NCBI GenBank assembly: GCA_000434555.1 | Contig: FR880090.1 | Coordinates: forward strand, 28,539-56,601 | DNA from: Clostridium sp. CAG:524 | GTDB lineage: Bacteria > Bacillota_I > Bacilli_A > RF39 > UBA660 | Reading direction: 5' to 3' | Length of the DNA: 28,063 nucleotides | Shown: piece after piece, positions 1 through 7,656 of the stretch | How positions within the stretch are numbered: position 1 is the stretch's first letter | How the letters are laid out: every line of letters starts with the position of its first letter | The notes under the pieces: generated by a model | What the model saw: the letters and a program-made list of their open reading frames with translations, nothing else | Databases searched by the model: none | What the model was told of the DNA's origin: nothing | Translations under genes and position numbers: made by a program

Positions 1-34
1 AAACAATGTATATACTATATATGGAAGGTGAATT

Positions 35-277
35 ATGGAAATAGTTATTAAAAAGTGGGGTAATTCTGATGGAATAAGAATACCAAGTAATATTTTAAAA
101 GCATTAAATTTAAAAACAAATGATGTATTAAATATTGATACTGATGGTGAAAAAATAATTATAAGTGTTCCTAAAAAGAAAAAGATTTCTTTAGCAAATG
201 AGTTTAAAAATTATAAAGGTAAGAATTTAGCAAAAGATTTTTCATGGGATGAAAGTGTAGGAAAAGAAATATGGTAA
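35..277 (+). CDS. mazE: MazE-like antitoxin (AbrB/SpoVT fold)
   Basis: This 80-residue protein is the likely antitoxin of a MazEF module. It should bind and neutralise the toxin encoded next to it and, as a dimer, repress their shared promoter. Residues 1-45 read as a swapped-hairpin AbrB/MazE DNA-binding domain, with the family signature KKWGNSDGIRIP at about 6-17 followed by hydrophobic beta strands. The C-terminal 30 residues are charged and probably form the flexible arm that wraps the toxin. A GGAAGG Shine-Dalgarno lies just upstream of the ATG. The stop overlaps the start of mazF by 7 nt, so the two are probably translationally coupled. The promoter is mostly outside the window; only 34 bases precede the gene. 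Family assignment is confident; activity is inferred. Confidence 0.88.
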   Translation: MEIVIKKWGNSDGIRIPSNILKALNLKTNDVLNIDTDGEKIIISVPKKKKISLANEFKNYKGKNLAKDFSWDESVGKEIW

Positions 278-612
278 AAAAATATATTCCGAGACAAGGC
301 GATATTGTTTATTTAGATTTTGCTCCTACTAAAGGGCATGAGCAAACTGGATATAGACCTGCTGTTGTAGTAAGTAATAATGTTTTTAATGATAATACTA
401 AGATGGCTTTTGTATGCCCAATTACTTCTAATGACAAAGAATTTCCTACTCATTATTTATTAGAAGATACAAAGACAGTGTATGGATCTGTTTTATGTGA
501 ACATATAAGAAGCATTGATTATGAAATAAGAAATATAAAATTTGTTGAAAGATTAAGTGATAATGATTTTATTAGTGTAATAACATTATTAAATGCTTGT
601 ATAGCTGAATAA
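271..612 (+). CDS. mazF: MazF/PemK-family endoribonuclease toxin
   Basis: This 113-residue protein matches the MazF/PemK family in length and motifs. These enzymes cleave single-stranded RNA at short sequence motifs and halt translation when the antitoxin is lost. The N-terminus carries the conserved start QGDIVYLDFAPTKGHEQTGYRP (residues 9-30; the GHEQ-GxRP element contains the catalytic Arg region), followed by PAVVVSN and a PITS strand at about 49-52. The C-terminal part holds the usual helix. It overlaps mazE by 7 nt, which is typical of the module. Cleavage specificity cannot be read from the sequence. Nothing suggests truncation. Confidence 0.9.
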   Translation: MVKKYIPRQGDIVYLDFAPTKGHEQTGYRPAVVVSNNVFNDNTKMAFVCPITSNDKEFPTHYLLEDTKTVYGSVLCEHIRSIDYEIRNIKFVERLSDNDFISVITLLNACIAE

Positions 613-616
613 TATT

Positions 617-976
617 ATGAACGATATTTTTGAAAGATTATCTAAATCTAAATTTAGAAGTAGATTTCATTTAAAAGATAAAGATAAAAAATATATTGAA
701 GAAAAAGGTATTGATACCATAAAAAAACATGCATATGATTTTATTAATAATAGATTATCAGATGTAAGCAAAGTTATAGATGGAAAACAAACACCAATGA
801 GAGGTCATCCTGTTTTTATAGCACAGCATGCGACTGCTTGTTGTTGTAGAGGGTGTTTAGAAAAATGGTACCATATCCCCAAAGGCAGATTACTTACTAA
901 AAAAGAAATAGATTATATAGTTGATATTATTATGAAATGGATTAATAATGAAATGAATAGAAAGGATATATTATGA
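617..976 (+). CDS. DUF4186 family protein
   Basis: This 119-residue soluble protein has the features of the DUF4186 family, whose function is not known to me. Visible hallmarks are the opening RLSKSKFRSRFHL, a central segment GKQTPMRGHPVFIAQHATA (about 56-74) and a Cys cluster CCCRGCLEKWYHIPKGR just after it, then YIVDIIMKWI near the C-terminus. The conserved Cys and His residues could bind a metal, but that is inference. It starts 4 nt after the mazF stop with no clear Shine-Dalgarno of its own, so it probably depends on translational coupling. It overlaps the next gene by 4 nt (ATGA). Confidence 0.82.
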   Translation: MNDIFERLSKSKFRSRFHLKDKDKKYIEEKGIDTIKKHAYDFINNRLSDVSKVIDGKQTPMRGHPVFIAQHATACCCRGCLEKWYHIPKGRLLTKKEIDYIVDIIMKWINNEMNRKDIL

Positions 977-1602
977 TTAAGAAATATGAAAAAATGTTAA
1001 ATATGGATGCAACTATAACAAAGAAATTATTTGATAGAGTAGATTATCCATGGGAAGTGCTTCCACTTATAAATGATTATATTTTAGAAATTATTCCTAC
1101 TTTAGGAAGTGATTACATTAAATTAAAAGATAATGTTTATGTACATAAAACTGTTAAAATAGAAGAAGGAGCATATATAAATGGACCAACTATAATATGT
1201 GAAAATAGTGTTATAAGACATAATGCTTATATTAGAGGCTCAGTTATAATTGGTAAAAATTCTGTTATAGGCAATTCTACTGAGGTAAAAAATTCTATAC
1301 TTTTTGATAAGGTAGAGTGTCCACACTTTAATTATGTTGGTGATTCTGTTTTAGGTGAACATGCTCATTTAGGAGCTGGAGTAATACTCTCAAATGTAAG
1401 AAGTGATAAGAAAGAAGTAAATGGTCTTCGTAAATGCGGTTCTATTTTAGGAAATAATACTGAAATTGGATGTAATAGTGTATTATGTCCTGGAACTATA
1501 GTAAGTGAAAATAGTAGTGTTTATCCACTTACAATGGTAAAAGGTGAAGTAGAAAGTAATATGATAGTTAAATCAACATATGAGATAGTTAAGAAGAAGT
1601 AG
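973..1602 (+). CDS. Left-handed beta-helix protein, sugar-nucleotidyltransferase-like
   Basis: This 209-residue protein is mostly imperfect hexapeptide repeats (such as VIIGKNSVIGNSTEV and GSILGNNTEIGCNSVL), the left-handed beta-helix fold of GlmU C-terminal domains and related acyltransferases. A short N-terminal helical segment (about 10-40, with LFDRVDYPWEVLPLINDYI) precedes the repeats and resembles the stand-alone proteins often labelled UDP-GlcNAc pyrophosphorylase-like. There is no N-terminal Rossmann nucleotidyltransferase domain, so a pyrophosphorylase reaction is unlikely; an acetyl/acyltransferase or sugar-nucleotide-binding role is more plausible. An AAAGGA Shine-Dalgarno lies about 8 nt before the start, inside the preceding gene. 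It is the last gene of the mazEF run, and its stop lies in a terminator stem. Confidence 0.75.
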   Translation: MIKKYEKMLNMDATITKKLFDRVDYPWEVLPLINDYILEIIPTLGSDYIKLKDNVYVHKTVKIEEGAYINGPTIICENSVIRHNAYIRGSVIIGKNSVIGNSTEVKNSILFDKVECPHFNYVGDSVLGEHAHLGAGVILSNVRSDKKEVNGLRKCGSILGNNTEIGCNSVLCPGTIVSENSSVYPLTMVKGEVESNMIVKSTYEIVKKK

Positions 1603-1624
1603 ACATTGTTTACTTTTTTCTTTT
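1593..1624 (+). terminator. Rho-independent terminator ending the mazEF run
   Basis: Stem AAGTAGAC (1597-1604), loop ATT, and GTTTACTT (1608-1615), with one G-U pair and a possible extension to 1593/1619, followed by a T-rich tract. The TAG stop codon of the upstream gene (1600-1602) is inside the ascending arm. Confidence 0.75.
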
Positions 1625-1643
1625 GTAAAAATTTTATTTCACA

Positions 1644-1673
1644 TTGACAATTGAGTACGTATTCAACTATAAT
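1644..1673 (+). promoter_or_regulatory. Sigma-A promoter of the cad-like operon
   Basis: A perfect TTGACA (1644-1649), 18-nt spacer and perfect TATAAT (1668-1673). An inverted repeat fills the spacer, so a repressor bound there would block RNA polymerase directly. Confidence 0.88.
1651..1666 (+). promoter_or_regulatory. ArsR/CadC-type operator 1
   Basis: TTGAG-N6-TTCAA, an imperfect palindrome with one mismatch, lying between the -35 and -10 boxes. It has the same 5-6-5 architecture as the second site downstream and matches the AT-rich inverted repeats bound by SmtB/CadC-family repressors. Confidence 0.72.
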
Positions 1674-1676
1674 GTT

Positions 1677-1702
1677 AATAGTTGAACAAATATTCAACTA
1701 TT
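1677..1702 (+). promoter_or_regulatory. ArsR/CadC-type operator 2 (perfect palindrome)
   Basis: AATAGTTGAA (1677-1686) and TTCAACTATT (1693-1702) form a perfect 10-bp inverted repeat around a 6-nt centre; the core TTGAA-N6-TTCAA is 1682-1697. It covers the expected transcription start and the early leader. Its centre is 31 bp from that of operator 1, about three helical turns, which would suit two repressor dimers on the same DNA face. Confidence 0.78.
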
Positions 1703-1713
1703 AAGGAGTTTAT

Positions 1714-2088
1714 ATGTCAAAGAATGAATTTACTTGTGATTGTAATATCATACATGAAGATAGTGTAAATCATGTTAAAAAAAATATACCAAACGAATAT
1801 TATTTTAATGATCTTGCTGATTTATTTAAATTAATAGGTGATACAACTAGATGTAAAATATTATTTATACTTGATAAATATGAAATGTGTGTCTGTGATA
1901 TAGCTAATGTTCTTAGTATGACTAAGTCTGCAGTTTCACATCAGTTAGCAGCACTTAGAAGAAGCGGTATTGTTAAATGTAGAAAGAATGGCAAAGAAGT
2001 ATACTATACGTTAGATGACGATCATATTGTTAAATTATTTGAAATGGCAGATGCTCACTTAAGTCATGGAAGGAGAAAATTAAAATGA
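1714..2088 (+). CDS. cadC: ArsR/SmtB-family metal-responsive repressor (CadC-like)
   Basis: This 124-residue winged-helix repressor should release the operators upstream when it binds Cd, Pb or Zn. Both classical metal sites are visible. The alpha-3N thiolate site consists of Cys8 and Cys10 in the N-terminal arm plus Cys59 and Cys61 in EMCVCDIA. The alpha-5 dimer-interface site consists of Asp102, His104, His115 and His118. The recognition helix is SMTKSAVSHQLAALRRSG (about 68-85). An AAGGAG Shine-Dalgarno (1703-1708) sits 5 nt before the ATG. The stop overlaps the next gene's start (ATGA). The layout, with repressor first and efflux pump last, fits autoregulated metal resistance. Which metal is sensed in vivo is inferred from the thiolate ligands. 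Confidence 0.92.
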   Translation: MSKNEFTCDCNIIHEDSVNHVKKNIPNEYYFNDLADLFKLIGDTTRCKILFILDKYEMCVCDIANVLSMTKSAVSHQLAALRRSGIVKCRKNGKEVYYTLDDDHIVKLFEMADAHLSHGRRKLK

Positions 2089-2309
2089 AAAATTATAAAT
2101 TTAAAATAGAAGGATTAGATTGTGCTAACTGTGCTAGTACACTAGAAAGTGAAATTAGTAAGATAGAACATATAAATAATGTAAGTATAAGCTTTATGAG
2201 TCAAAGATTATCTTTTGATTGTGAAGAAAATAATTATGATGAAGTTGTCAAACTAATCAAGAAAGTCATTAAAAAAGAAGAACCAAATGTAACTATAGGG
2301 GAATTATAA
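2085..2309 (+). CDS. Stand-alone heavy-metal-associated (HMA) domain protein
   Basis: This 74-residue protein is a single ferredoxin-like HMA domain. The metal-binding loop is GLDCANC, with Cys13 and Cys16, near the N-terminus; the rest fits the beta-alpha-beta-beta-alpha-beta pattern. Such domains carry soft metals to or within P1B ATPases. In many CadA/ZntA pumps this domain is fused to the ATPase N-terminus; here it is a separate ORF ending one base before the pump gene starts. It overlaps cadC by 4 nt (ATGA), giving tight coupling. It probably acts as the detached metal-loading domain or a chaperone for the pump; this role is inference. Confidence 0.87.
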   Translation: MKNYKFKIEGLDCANCASTLESEISKIEHINNVSISFMSQRLSFDCEENNYDEVVKLIKKVIKKEEPNVTIGEL

Positions 2310-2310
2310 T

Positions 2311-4155
2311 ATGACTAAGAAAGAAAAAAAGAATTTGATTAGAATCATTATTTCAGGACTATTATTTGCTTTAAGTTTTATATTTAAAACTAAATATGTA
2401 GTATTTGGTATACTTTTAGTATCTTATATTATTATTGGATATGATGTATTATTAAAGGCATTTAGAAATATTAAAAGAGGTAAAATATTTGATGAAAACT
2501 TTCTTATGAGTATAGCTACTATTGGAGCAATATGTATTAGTGATATGCGTGAAGCAGTAGCAGTTATGCTTTTCTATCAAATTGGTGAATTGTTTCAAAG
2601 TTATGCAGTTAATAAATCAAGAAAATCCATTATTGAACTTATGGATATTAGACCTGACTATGCCAATGTTATTAGGAACGGTAAGCATGAAAAAGTAGAC
2701 CCAAATGAGGTTAATATTGAAGAAATAATACTTGTAAAACCAGGAGAAAAAATACCCCTTGATGGTGTTATTGTTGAAGGAAAGTCTTTACTTAATACAG
2801 TTGCCTTGACTGGAGAAAGTGTTCCAAGAAGTGTTAAAGAAAATGATGAAGTATTAAGTGGATGTATAAACAATGAAGGTATATTAAAAATAAAAGTAAC
2901 AAAGAAATTTGGAGATTCCACTGCTAGTAAAATCCTCGATTTAGTAGAAAATGCTAGCAATAGAAAATCTAAATCAGAAGCATTTATAACAAAATTTGCC
3001 AAATATTATACACCTATAGTATGTGGGATAGCACTTGTAGTGGCAATATTTCCACCATTAATTCTTAAAGAGCCATTTAATACTTGGATATATAAAGCAC
3101 TATCATTTTTAGTAGTATCATGTCCTTGTGCATTGGTTATATCAATACCACTTAGTTTTTTTGGAGGACTAGGGGCATCATCAAATATAGGAGTTCTTGT
3201 TAAAGGTAGCAACTATTTAGAGGCACTTTCAAACGTTGATATTGTAGTTTGCGATAAAACAGGTACACTCACTGAAGGAGTCTTTAAAGTTCAAGAAATA
3301 AATGCAGTAGGAATAAGTAATGAAGAATTATTAAAAATGACTGCCTACGCTGAAAGCTTTTCTAATCATCCAATATCTATATCATTAAAAGAAGCATATG
3401 GTAAAAAAATAGATTCAAGTAAAGTTACTAAAGCACGTGAAATAGTAGGAAAAGGTATATATGCTAAAGTATTAGGTAAAGATGTATATGTTGGTAATGA
3501 TAAATTATTAAAAGAACTAGAAATAAAAATAGATAAAGTTAATAAAACAGGTACTGTCATATATACAGTTATTGATAATAAATATTGTGGCTATATATTA
3601 ATATCAGATAAAATAAAAGAAGATTCATATAAAATGATTAAATCTTTAAAGAAAAATAACATAAGCAAAATAGTTATGCTTACTGGCGATAGAGAAAATA
3701 TAAGTAAAAGCATAAGTAATGAACTTAAACTTGATGAGTATTACGCTGAATTACTTCCTCAAGATAAAGTATCTATAACAGAAAAAATAATGCATGAAAA
3801 AGATGGCAATTTATTATTTATAGGTGATGGCATTAATGACGCTCCTGTCCTTGCTCTTAGTGATATAGGAGTATCCATGGGATCACTTGGTAGTGATGCG
3901 GCAATAGAAGCATCAGATATAGTTATTATGACAGATGAGCCATCTAAAATAAGTGATGTCATTAAAATATCTAAAAAAACTATGAAAATAGTTCGTGAAA
4001 ATATAGTATTTGCAATAAGTATTAAGATTGCTGTACTTATATTATCACTTTTAGGTATTGCAACAATGTGGAGTGCAGTATTTGCTGATGTAGGTGTATC
4101 AGTAATAGCCATATTAAATTCACTTAGAATATTAAATGTTAAAAAATATAAATAA
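2311..4155 (+). CDS. cadA: P1B-2-type Zn/Cd/Pb-translocating ATPase (CadA/ZntA-like)
   Basis: This 614-residue pump uses ATP to export soft divalent metals across the cytoplasmic membrane. Visible elements in order: N-terminal membrane helices; the actuator TGES loop (in ALTGESVP); the transmembrane CPC metal site, Cys271-Pro-Cys273; the phosphorylation motif DKTGT with Asp315; the nucleotide-binding His in SNHPI (His353); TGDR; GDGINDAP; and the last helices with a Lys (SIKIAV) and DVGVSVIAILNSLR. The CPC/Lys/DxG combination is the P1B-2 signature for Zn, Cd and Pb rather than Cu. It is shorter than typical CadA because the N-terminal HMA domain is encoded by the preceding gene. A GGGGAA Shine-Dalgarno precedes the ATG. 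It ends at a terminator shared with a convergent gene. Confidence 0.93.
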   Translation: MTKKEKKNLIRIIISGLLFALSFIFKTKYVVFGILLVSYIIIGYDVLLKAFRNIKRGKIFDENFLMSIATIGAICISDMREAVAVMLFYQIGELFQSYAVNKSRKSIIELMDIRPDYANVIRNGKHEKVDPNEVNIEEIILVKPGEKIPLDGVIVEGKSLLNTVALTGESVPRSVKENDEVLSGCINNEGILKIKVTKKFGDSTASKILDLVENASNRKSKSEAFITKFAKYYTPIVCGIALVVAIFPPLILKEPFNTWIYKALSFLVVSCPCALVISIPLSFFGGLGASSNIGVLVKGSNYLEALSNVDIVVCDKTGTLTEGVFKVQEINAVGISNEELLKMTAYAESFSNHPISISLKEAYGKKIDSSKVTKAREIVGKGIYAKVLGKDVYVGNDKLLKELEIKIDKVNKTGTVIYTVIDNKYCGYILISDKIKEDSYKMIKSLKKNNISKIVMLTGDRENISKSISNELKLDEYYAELLPQDKVSITEKIMHEKDGNLLFIGDGINDAPVLALSDIGVSMGSLGSDAAIEASDIVIMTDEPSKISDVIKISKKTMKIVRENIVFAISIKIAVLILSLLGIATMWSAVFADVGVSVIAILNSLRILNVKKYK

Positions 4156-4162
4156 ATCAATT

Positions 4163-4191
4163 AAAAAGGAAATCATTTACATTTCCTTTTT
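4163..4191. terminator. Bidirectional terminator between convergent genes
   Basis: AAAAAGGAAAT (4163-4173), loop CATTTAC, ATTTCCTTTTT (4181-4191): a perfect 11-bp stem flanked by A- and T-tracts, able to work on both strands. It serves cadA on the plus strand and the YfhO gene on the minus strand, whose stop codon (4175-4173) lies at the loop edge. Confidence 0.85.
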
Positions 4192-6719
4192 TGAATGCAT
4201 AGAATTACTAATAATGTTGTAATTGATATTATTGAACCAACTATCATAAGATTATTTTGATATTTAATTTCAATTACATGTTTACCACTTTCAATATCAA
4301 ATCCAAGTAGTGCATCACCAATCATAAATGTATTTACTTTCTTACCATCCACATACACTTTAATCTCATCATCATAAGGTATACTAGTATAAATAGTATT
4401 ATTACTTTTATTATTAACATTAGCCTTTATATAAGTATCTTTAAATATTTCTATTTTAACTTTATCTTGCATCAATACATTATTTGCTTCATTGAATTTA
4501 TTTGAATTAATACTATAAACTTCAATATCATTTTCATTATAATAAGTACCAATTAATATTTTAAATTCATCATTATCACTTATAAAATTAATTAACATAT
4601 TTTCATCTAATTGATTAGTTGAACTATAGTATTTGGAATTAACATATTTTAATATTTCATCATTTTTATAATAAATAGTATCATTAATTATATAAAATTC
4701 AGCATCACAATTGTTATAAAAATAATTGTTTATATAGTTATTTTTATAGGTATATTCCATTAATGATAGTCCATCAGTCACATCAATTATCTTTTTATTT
4801 TTATAATTTAATTTATCAAATATATTATCTATTCCTGTACTTAAATAAACGAAATTATTTTGGTTAAGTATTGGATTGTTATTTTCTAATTTATAATCTT
4901 TTATATCATTATTTACTGAATATAATAGATTAGTATTATATTTAAATTTATATGTATTAAATTTATCATTTTCATATATTAATTCATAATTATCTTTATC
5001 ATAAATGTATCCTAAAAGATATTTTAAATCAAACATTATATTATAAACAGGAGTATTTAAGAAGAACTCATAACTATTAATTAAGTTGCCATTAATACCA
5101 AGATTATGATGAAGCATGGCCATTCTTTCATATTCCATTGAACTAAATGTAGTTATACCATTATAGTTATACCATGAAGTATCATTAAGAGTAATAGAAA
5201 AAGTTTTTTCAAGTCTATAAAAATTATTTTCTTCAACTTTATCTAATTTCTTAACAGTTTCCTTTATTAAATCATAGTATTCATACATATCATTTATATC
5301 ATCAGTATGAATCCAATTAAAATTTATATTACATATTATTTCTACTGAAGCTATTAATATTAAAGCATATTTCAAATACTTAGATGTTTTCTTATCGTAA
5401 TAATATATTAAATATAAGATAAAATATAATGTTATTAAGACTAAGTTTACAAGCAATACTTTACCATCTACATTTCCTAAATTACACATTTTTATTACTA
5501 ATAGAAATATCACTGGTAATAAATATGACACTATAACAATAATTGGATTTAAACCCTTAATATTCTTAATACTATATGAACATATTATCATTAATATAAA
5601 TGAATATAGAAATGAATATCTATATGGTAAATCATTAGGAACATGTAAAGCATGCATTATAAAGTCAAATTGTGGTATAAAGAATGCTAAGGAAATAATG
5701 ATAAGTATAGAGATATAAGTTATTTTAGTTTTGATTTTAATATCTTTATTAAATATAAATAATAGTAATAATGAAATAGATATTATCCCACATGATATAT
5801 TAGGAGCATTAGTAGGATCAGTTTTAAAAGCCATTGTTTCTATACAAGATAAATGATTTATCATAAATTCTATAAAACTAAAATCATAGTATTGACTAGT
5901 TGGCCATAAATCACTTGTCGCACTAATTGTACTTAAACTTTTAAATAAAGGTAAAGCAAAGAACGAAACTAATAAACCAACACTTATCGAAGATAAAGTA
6001 TATATTAATACTTTTTGAAGAGTTTCTCTTAAATATTTCTTATTTTTTAATGATTTAAATTTAGTTTTATATATTAGATAGAATATGAAATATATTACTG
6101 AAAATATACAACATACAAATCCTATATAATAATTTGATATTATTGTTATTGTAAGAGATATTATATAGAGCAAATATTTCTTATCATTTATTATATTTTC
6201 TATTCCAAGAACTATTAATGGTAAAAAGGCCATTCCATCCATCCACATTATATTCCAATAATATGAAACAAAGTAATTACTAAAAGCATATAATAAACTT
6301 AAATAAATATAAATATTATTTTTATCTTTAAATTTATGTTCTAAATAATAATTAAATATAGAAGCACACACACTTACTCTAAGCATTATTATAAAAGAAT
6401 AACCAGTTAATATAGTTTTTTCAGTAAAAAATATAAGTATAAAATTAAACGGACTAGCTAAATAATTAAAAAAATTTCTATATATAGGTAAACCCATCGA
6501 CATATTATACGAATATAATAATGATTTAAAATGAGTAATTCTATACCACATCTCTTTAAGCATAGGTCCATATTGATGGAAATAGTCCACTTTTAAAGTA
6601 GTATGCATTCCATACGGAGTTATTTCGTTAATAGCAAAAACTATATTTATAATTATAAATGCTATTAAAAATGTTATAATTGATCTTTTATTTTCTTTAA
6701 ATATCTTTTCCATATACAT
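4173..6719 (-). CDS. yfhO: YfhO-family polytopic membrane protein (GT-C-like)
   Basis: This protein of about 848 residues has a long N-terminal multispan region (roughly residues 1-470, about a dozen hydrophobic helices), a large polar extracytoplasmic domain rich in Asn, Tyr and beta-type sequence (about 470-815), and a final membrane helix followed by a Lys/Arg-rich tail. This layout, the length and early motifs such as LKVDYFHQYGPMLKEMW and NFFNYLASPFN fit the YfhO family, thought to act as GT-C-type glycosyltransferases on cell-surface polymers. The substrate cannot be told. The first in-frame start is TTG at 6722, but ATG at 6719 is preferred: a TATAAT -10 box ends 7 nt before it, there is no Shine-Dalgarno, and the mRNA is probably leaderless. 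A second ATG lies at 6713. Confidence 0.8.
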   Translation of the reverse strand: MYMEKIFKENKRSIITFLIAFIIINIVFAINEITPYGMHTTLKVDYFHQYGPMLKEMWYRITHFKSLLYSYNMSMGLPIYRNFFNYLASPFNFILIFFTEKTILTGYSFIIMLRVSVCASIFNYYLEHKFKDKNNIYIYLSLLYAFSNYFVSYYWNIMWMDGMAFLPLIVLGIENIINDKKYLLYIISLTITIISNYYIGFVCCIFSVIYFIFYLIYKTKFKSLKNKKYLRETLQKVLIYTLSSISVGLLVSFFALPLFKSLSTISATSDLWPTSQYYDFSFIEFMINHLSCIETMAFKTDPTNAPNISCGIISISLLLLFIFNKDIKIKTKITYISILIIISLAFFIPQFDFIMHALHVPNDLPYRYSFLYSFILMIICSYSIKNIKGLNPIIVIVSYLLPVIFLLVIKMCNLGNVDGKVLLVNLVLITLYFILYLIYYYDKKTSKYLKYALILIASVEIICNINFNWIHTDDINDMYEYYDLIKETVKKLDKVEENNFYRLEKTFSITLNDTSWYNYNGITTFSSMEYERMAMLHHNLGINGNLINSYEFFLNTPVYNIMFDLKYLLGYIYDKDNYELIYENDKFNTYKFKYNTNLLYSVNNDIKDYKLENNNPILNQNNFVYLSTGIDNIFDKLNYKNKKIIDVTDGLSLMEYTYKNNYINNYFYNNCDAEFYIINDTIYYKNDEILKYVNSKYYSSTNQLDENMLINFISDNDEFKILIGTYYNENDIEVYSINSNKFNEANNVLMQDKVKIEIFKDTYIKANVNNKSNNTIYTSIPYDDEIKVYVDGKKVNTFMIGDALLGFDIESGKHVIEIKYQNNLMIVGSIISITTLLVILCIQKRKCK

Positions 6720-6726
6720 CAAAGTT

Positions 6727-6756
6727 ATTATAACAAATTAAACTAAACTATTTCAA
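6727..6756 (-). promoter_or_regulatory. Minus-strand promoter of the YfhO gene (leaderless type)
   Basis: Reading the minus strand: TTGAAA (6756-6751), an 18-nt spacer, then TATAAT (6732-6727) preceded by TG, making an extended -10. Seven bases separate the -10 from ATG at 6719, so transcription should start at or next to the start codon. Confidence 0.7.
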
Positions 6757-6779
6757 TGTTTACTTTTTTTTGATATAAT
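6751..6779 (+). promoter_or_regulatory. Plus-strand extended -10 promoter of the EamA-like gene (leaderless type)
   Basis: TGATATAAT (6771-6779) is an extended -10. The -35 is weak: TTTCAA at 6751-6756 with 17-nt spacing, the same six bases that form the -35 of the divergent promoter. Six bases separate the -10 from ATG at 6786, leaving no room for a Shine-Dalgarno. An in-frame TGA at 6771-6773 rules out any upstream start. Confidence 0.66.
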
Positions 6780-6785
6780 TTATTC

Positions 6786-7643
6786 ATGGATATATTTAAA
6801 AGTTGGAAATTGTGGGTTATAGTTTATTTGATTTCAGCAGTTATATTTGCTCAATCATTCAAAAAATCAAATAGAAATATGAAAAATGCTAGTTTACTTA
6901 CAATATTATTAGAATTATTTACAGCATTCTTTTCAATATTCTTTATACCATTTTTTGAATTTACATTACCAACTGATATAAGTATTTATTTGATATTATT
7001 AATAGTTATAATTATATATGCATTTACAGATAGATTAAATATTGAAGCAAGATATGGATTAGATCCTTCAGTATTTAGTATGCTAAAGCAATTATCAACT
7101 GTATTCTTAATAATATTAGGATTTATATTTCTTAAAGAAAAAATAGTATTTAAGAAAATATTAGGCTCTATTATCATTATAGTTGCAAATATATTACTTG
7201 CATTTGATAAAGGAAAAATTAGAATAAATAAATATTTCATAATGTCATTTATATCTAATTTCTTATTTGCAGTAGCTATGCTTATTAATGTAAATATATC
7301 TAGTAATTTCAATATAGCATTTTACACTATATTAACTGTATTCTTACCATCTATATTGATATTCATGACAGGCAAATTTAAAGTAAAAAACTTAGTAGAT
7401 GAGTTTAATTTATATGATAGGAAATGCTTTTTATTATCAGCATTCACATGGTGTTTAATGTTAATTTCATCGGTTAAAGCGTATGAAGTAGGTAATGTTA
7501 CTTTAATTGCACCACTTCTTACTTTAACTTCAATATTAAATACTATATATGAATTTGTTATATGTAAAAATAAAAATAAATTAATTCAAAAAATTATTGC
7601 TTCAATTCTTATACTAATTGGAGTTATAATAATAAAGATGTAA
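6786..7643 (+). CDS. EamA/DMT-like multispan transporter
   Basis: This 285-residue, very hydrophobic protein has about ten predicted membrane helices from residue 10 to the C-terminus in two similar halves, which fits the EamA (drug/metabolite transporter) fold. Typical features are the FLKEKIVFKKILGSIIIIVANILLAF-like segment closing the first half (about 115-140) and APLLTLTSILNTIYEFV near the end (about 238-254). The substrate is unknown. The start is fixed by an in-frame stop at 6771 and by the first membrane helix beginning within a few residues. No Shine-Dalgarno is present and the -10 box abuts the start codon, so a leaderless mRNA is likely. The next gene follows after 13 bases, probably co-transcribed. 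Confidence 0.74.
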   Translation: MDIFKSWKLWVIVYLISAVIFAQSFKKSNRNMKNASLLTILLELFTAFFSIFFIPFFEFTLPTDISIYLILLIVIIIYAFTDRLNIEARYGLDPSVFSMLKQLSTVFLIILGFIFLKEKIVFKKILGSIIIIVANILLAFDKGKIRINKYFIMSFISNFLFAVAMLINVNISSNFNIAFYTILTVFLPSILIFMTGKFKVKNLVDEFNLYDRKCFLLSAFTWCLMLISSVKAYEVGNVTLIAPLLTLTSILNTIYEFVICKNKNKLIQKIIASILILIGVIIIKM

Positions 7644-7656
7644 GGGAGAGATATAT

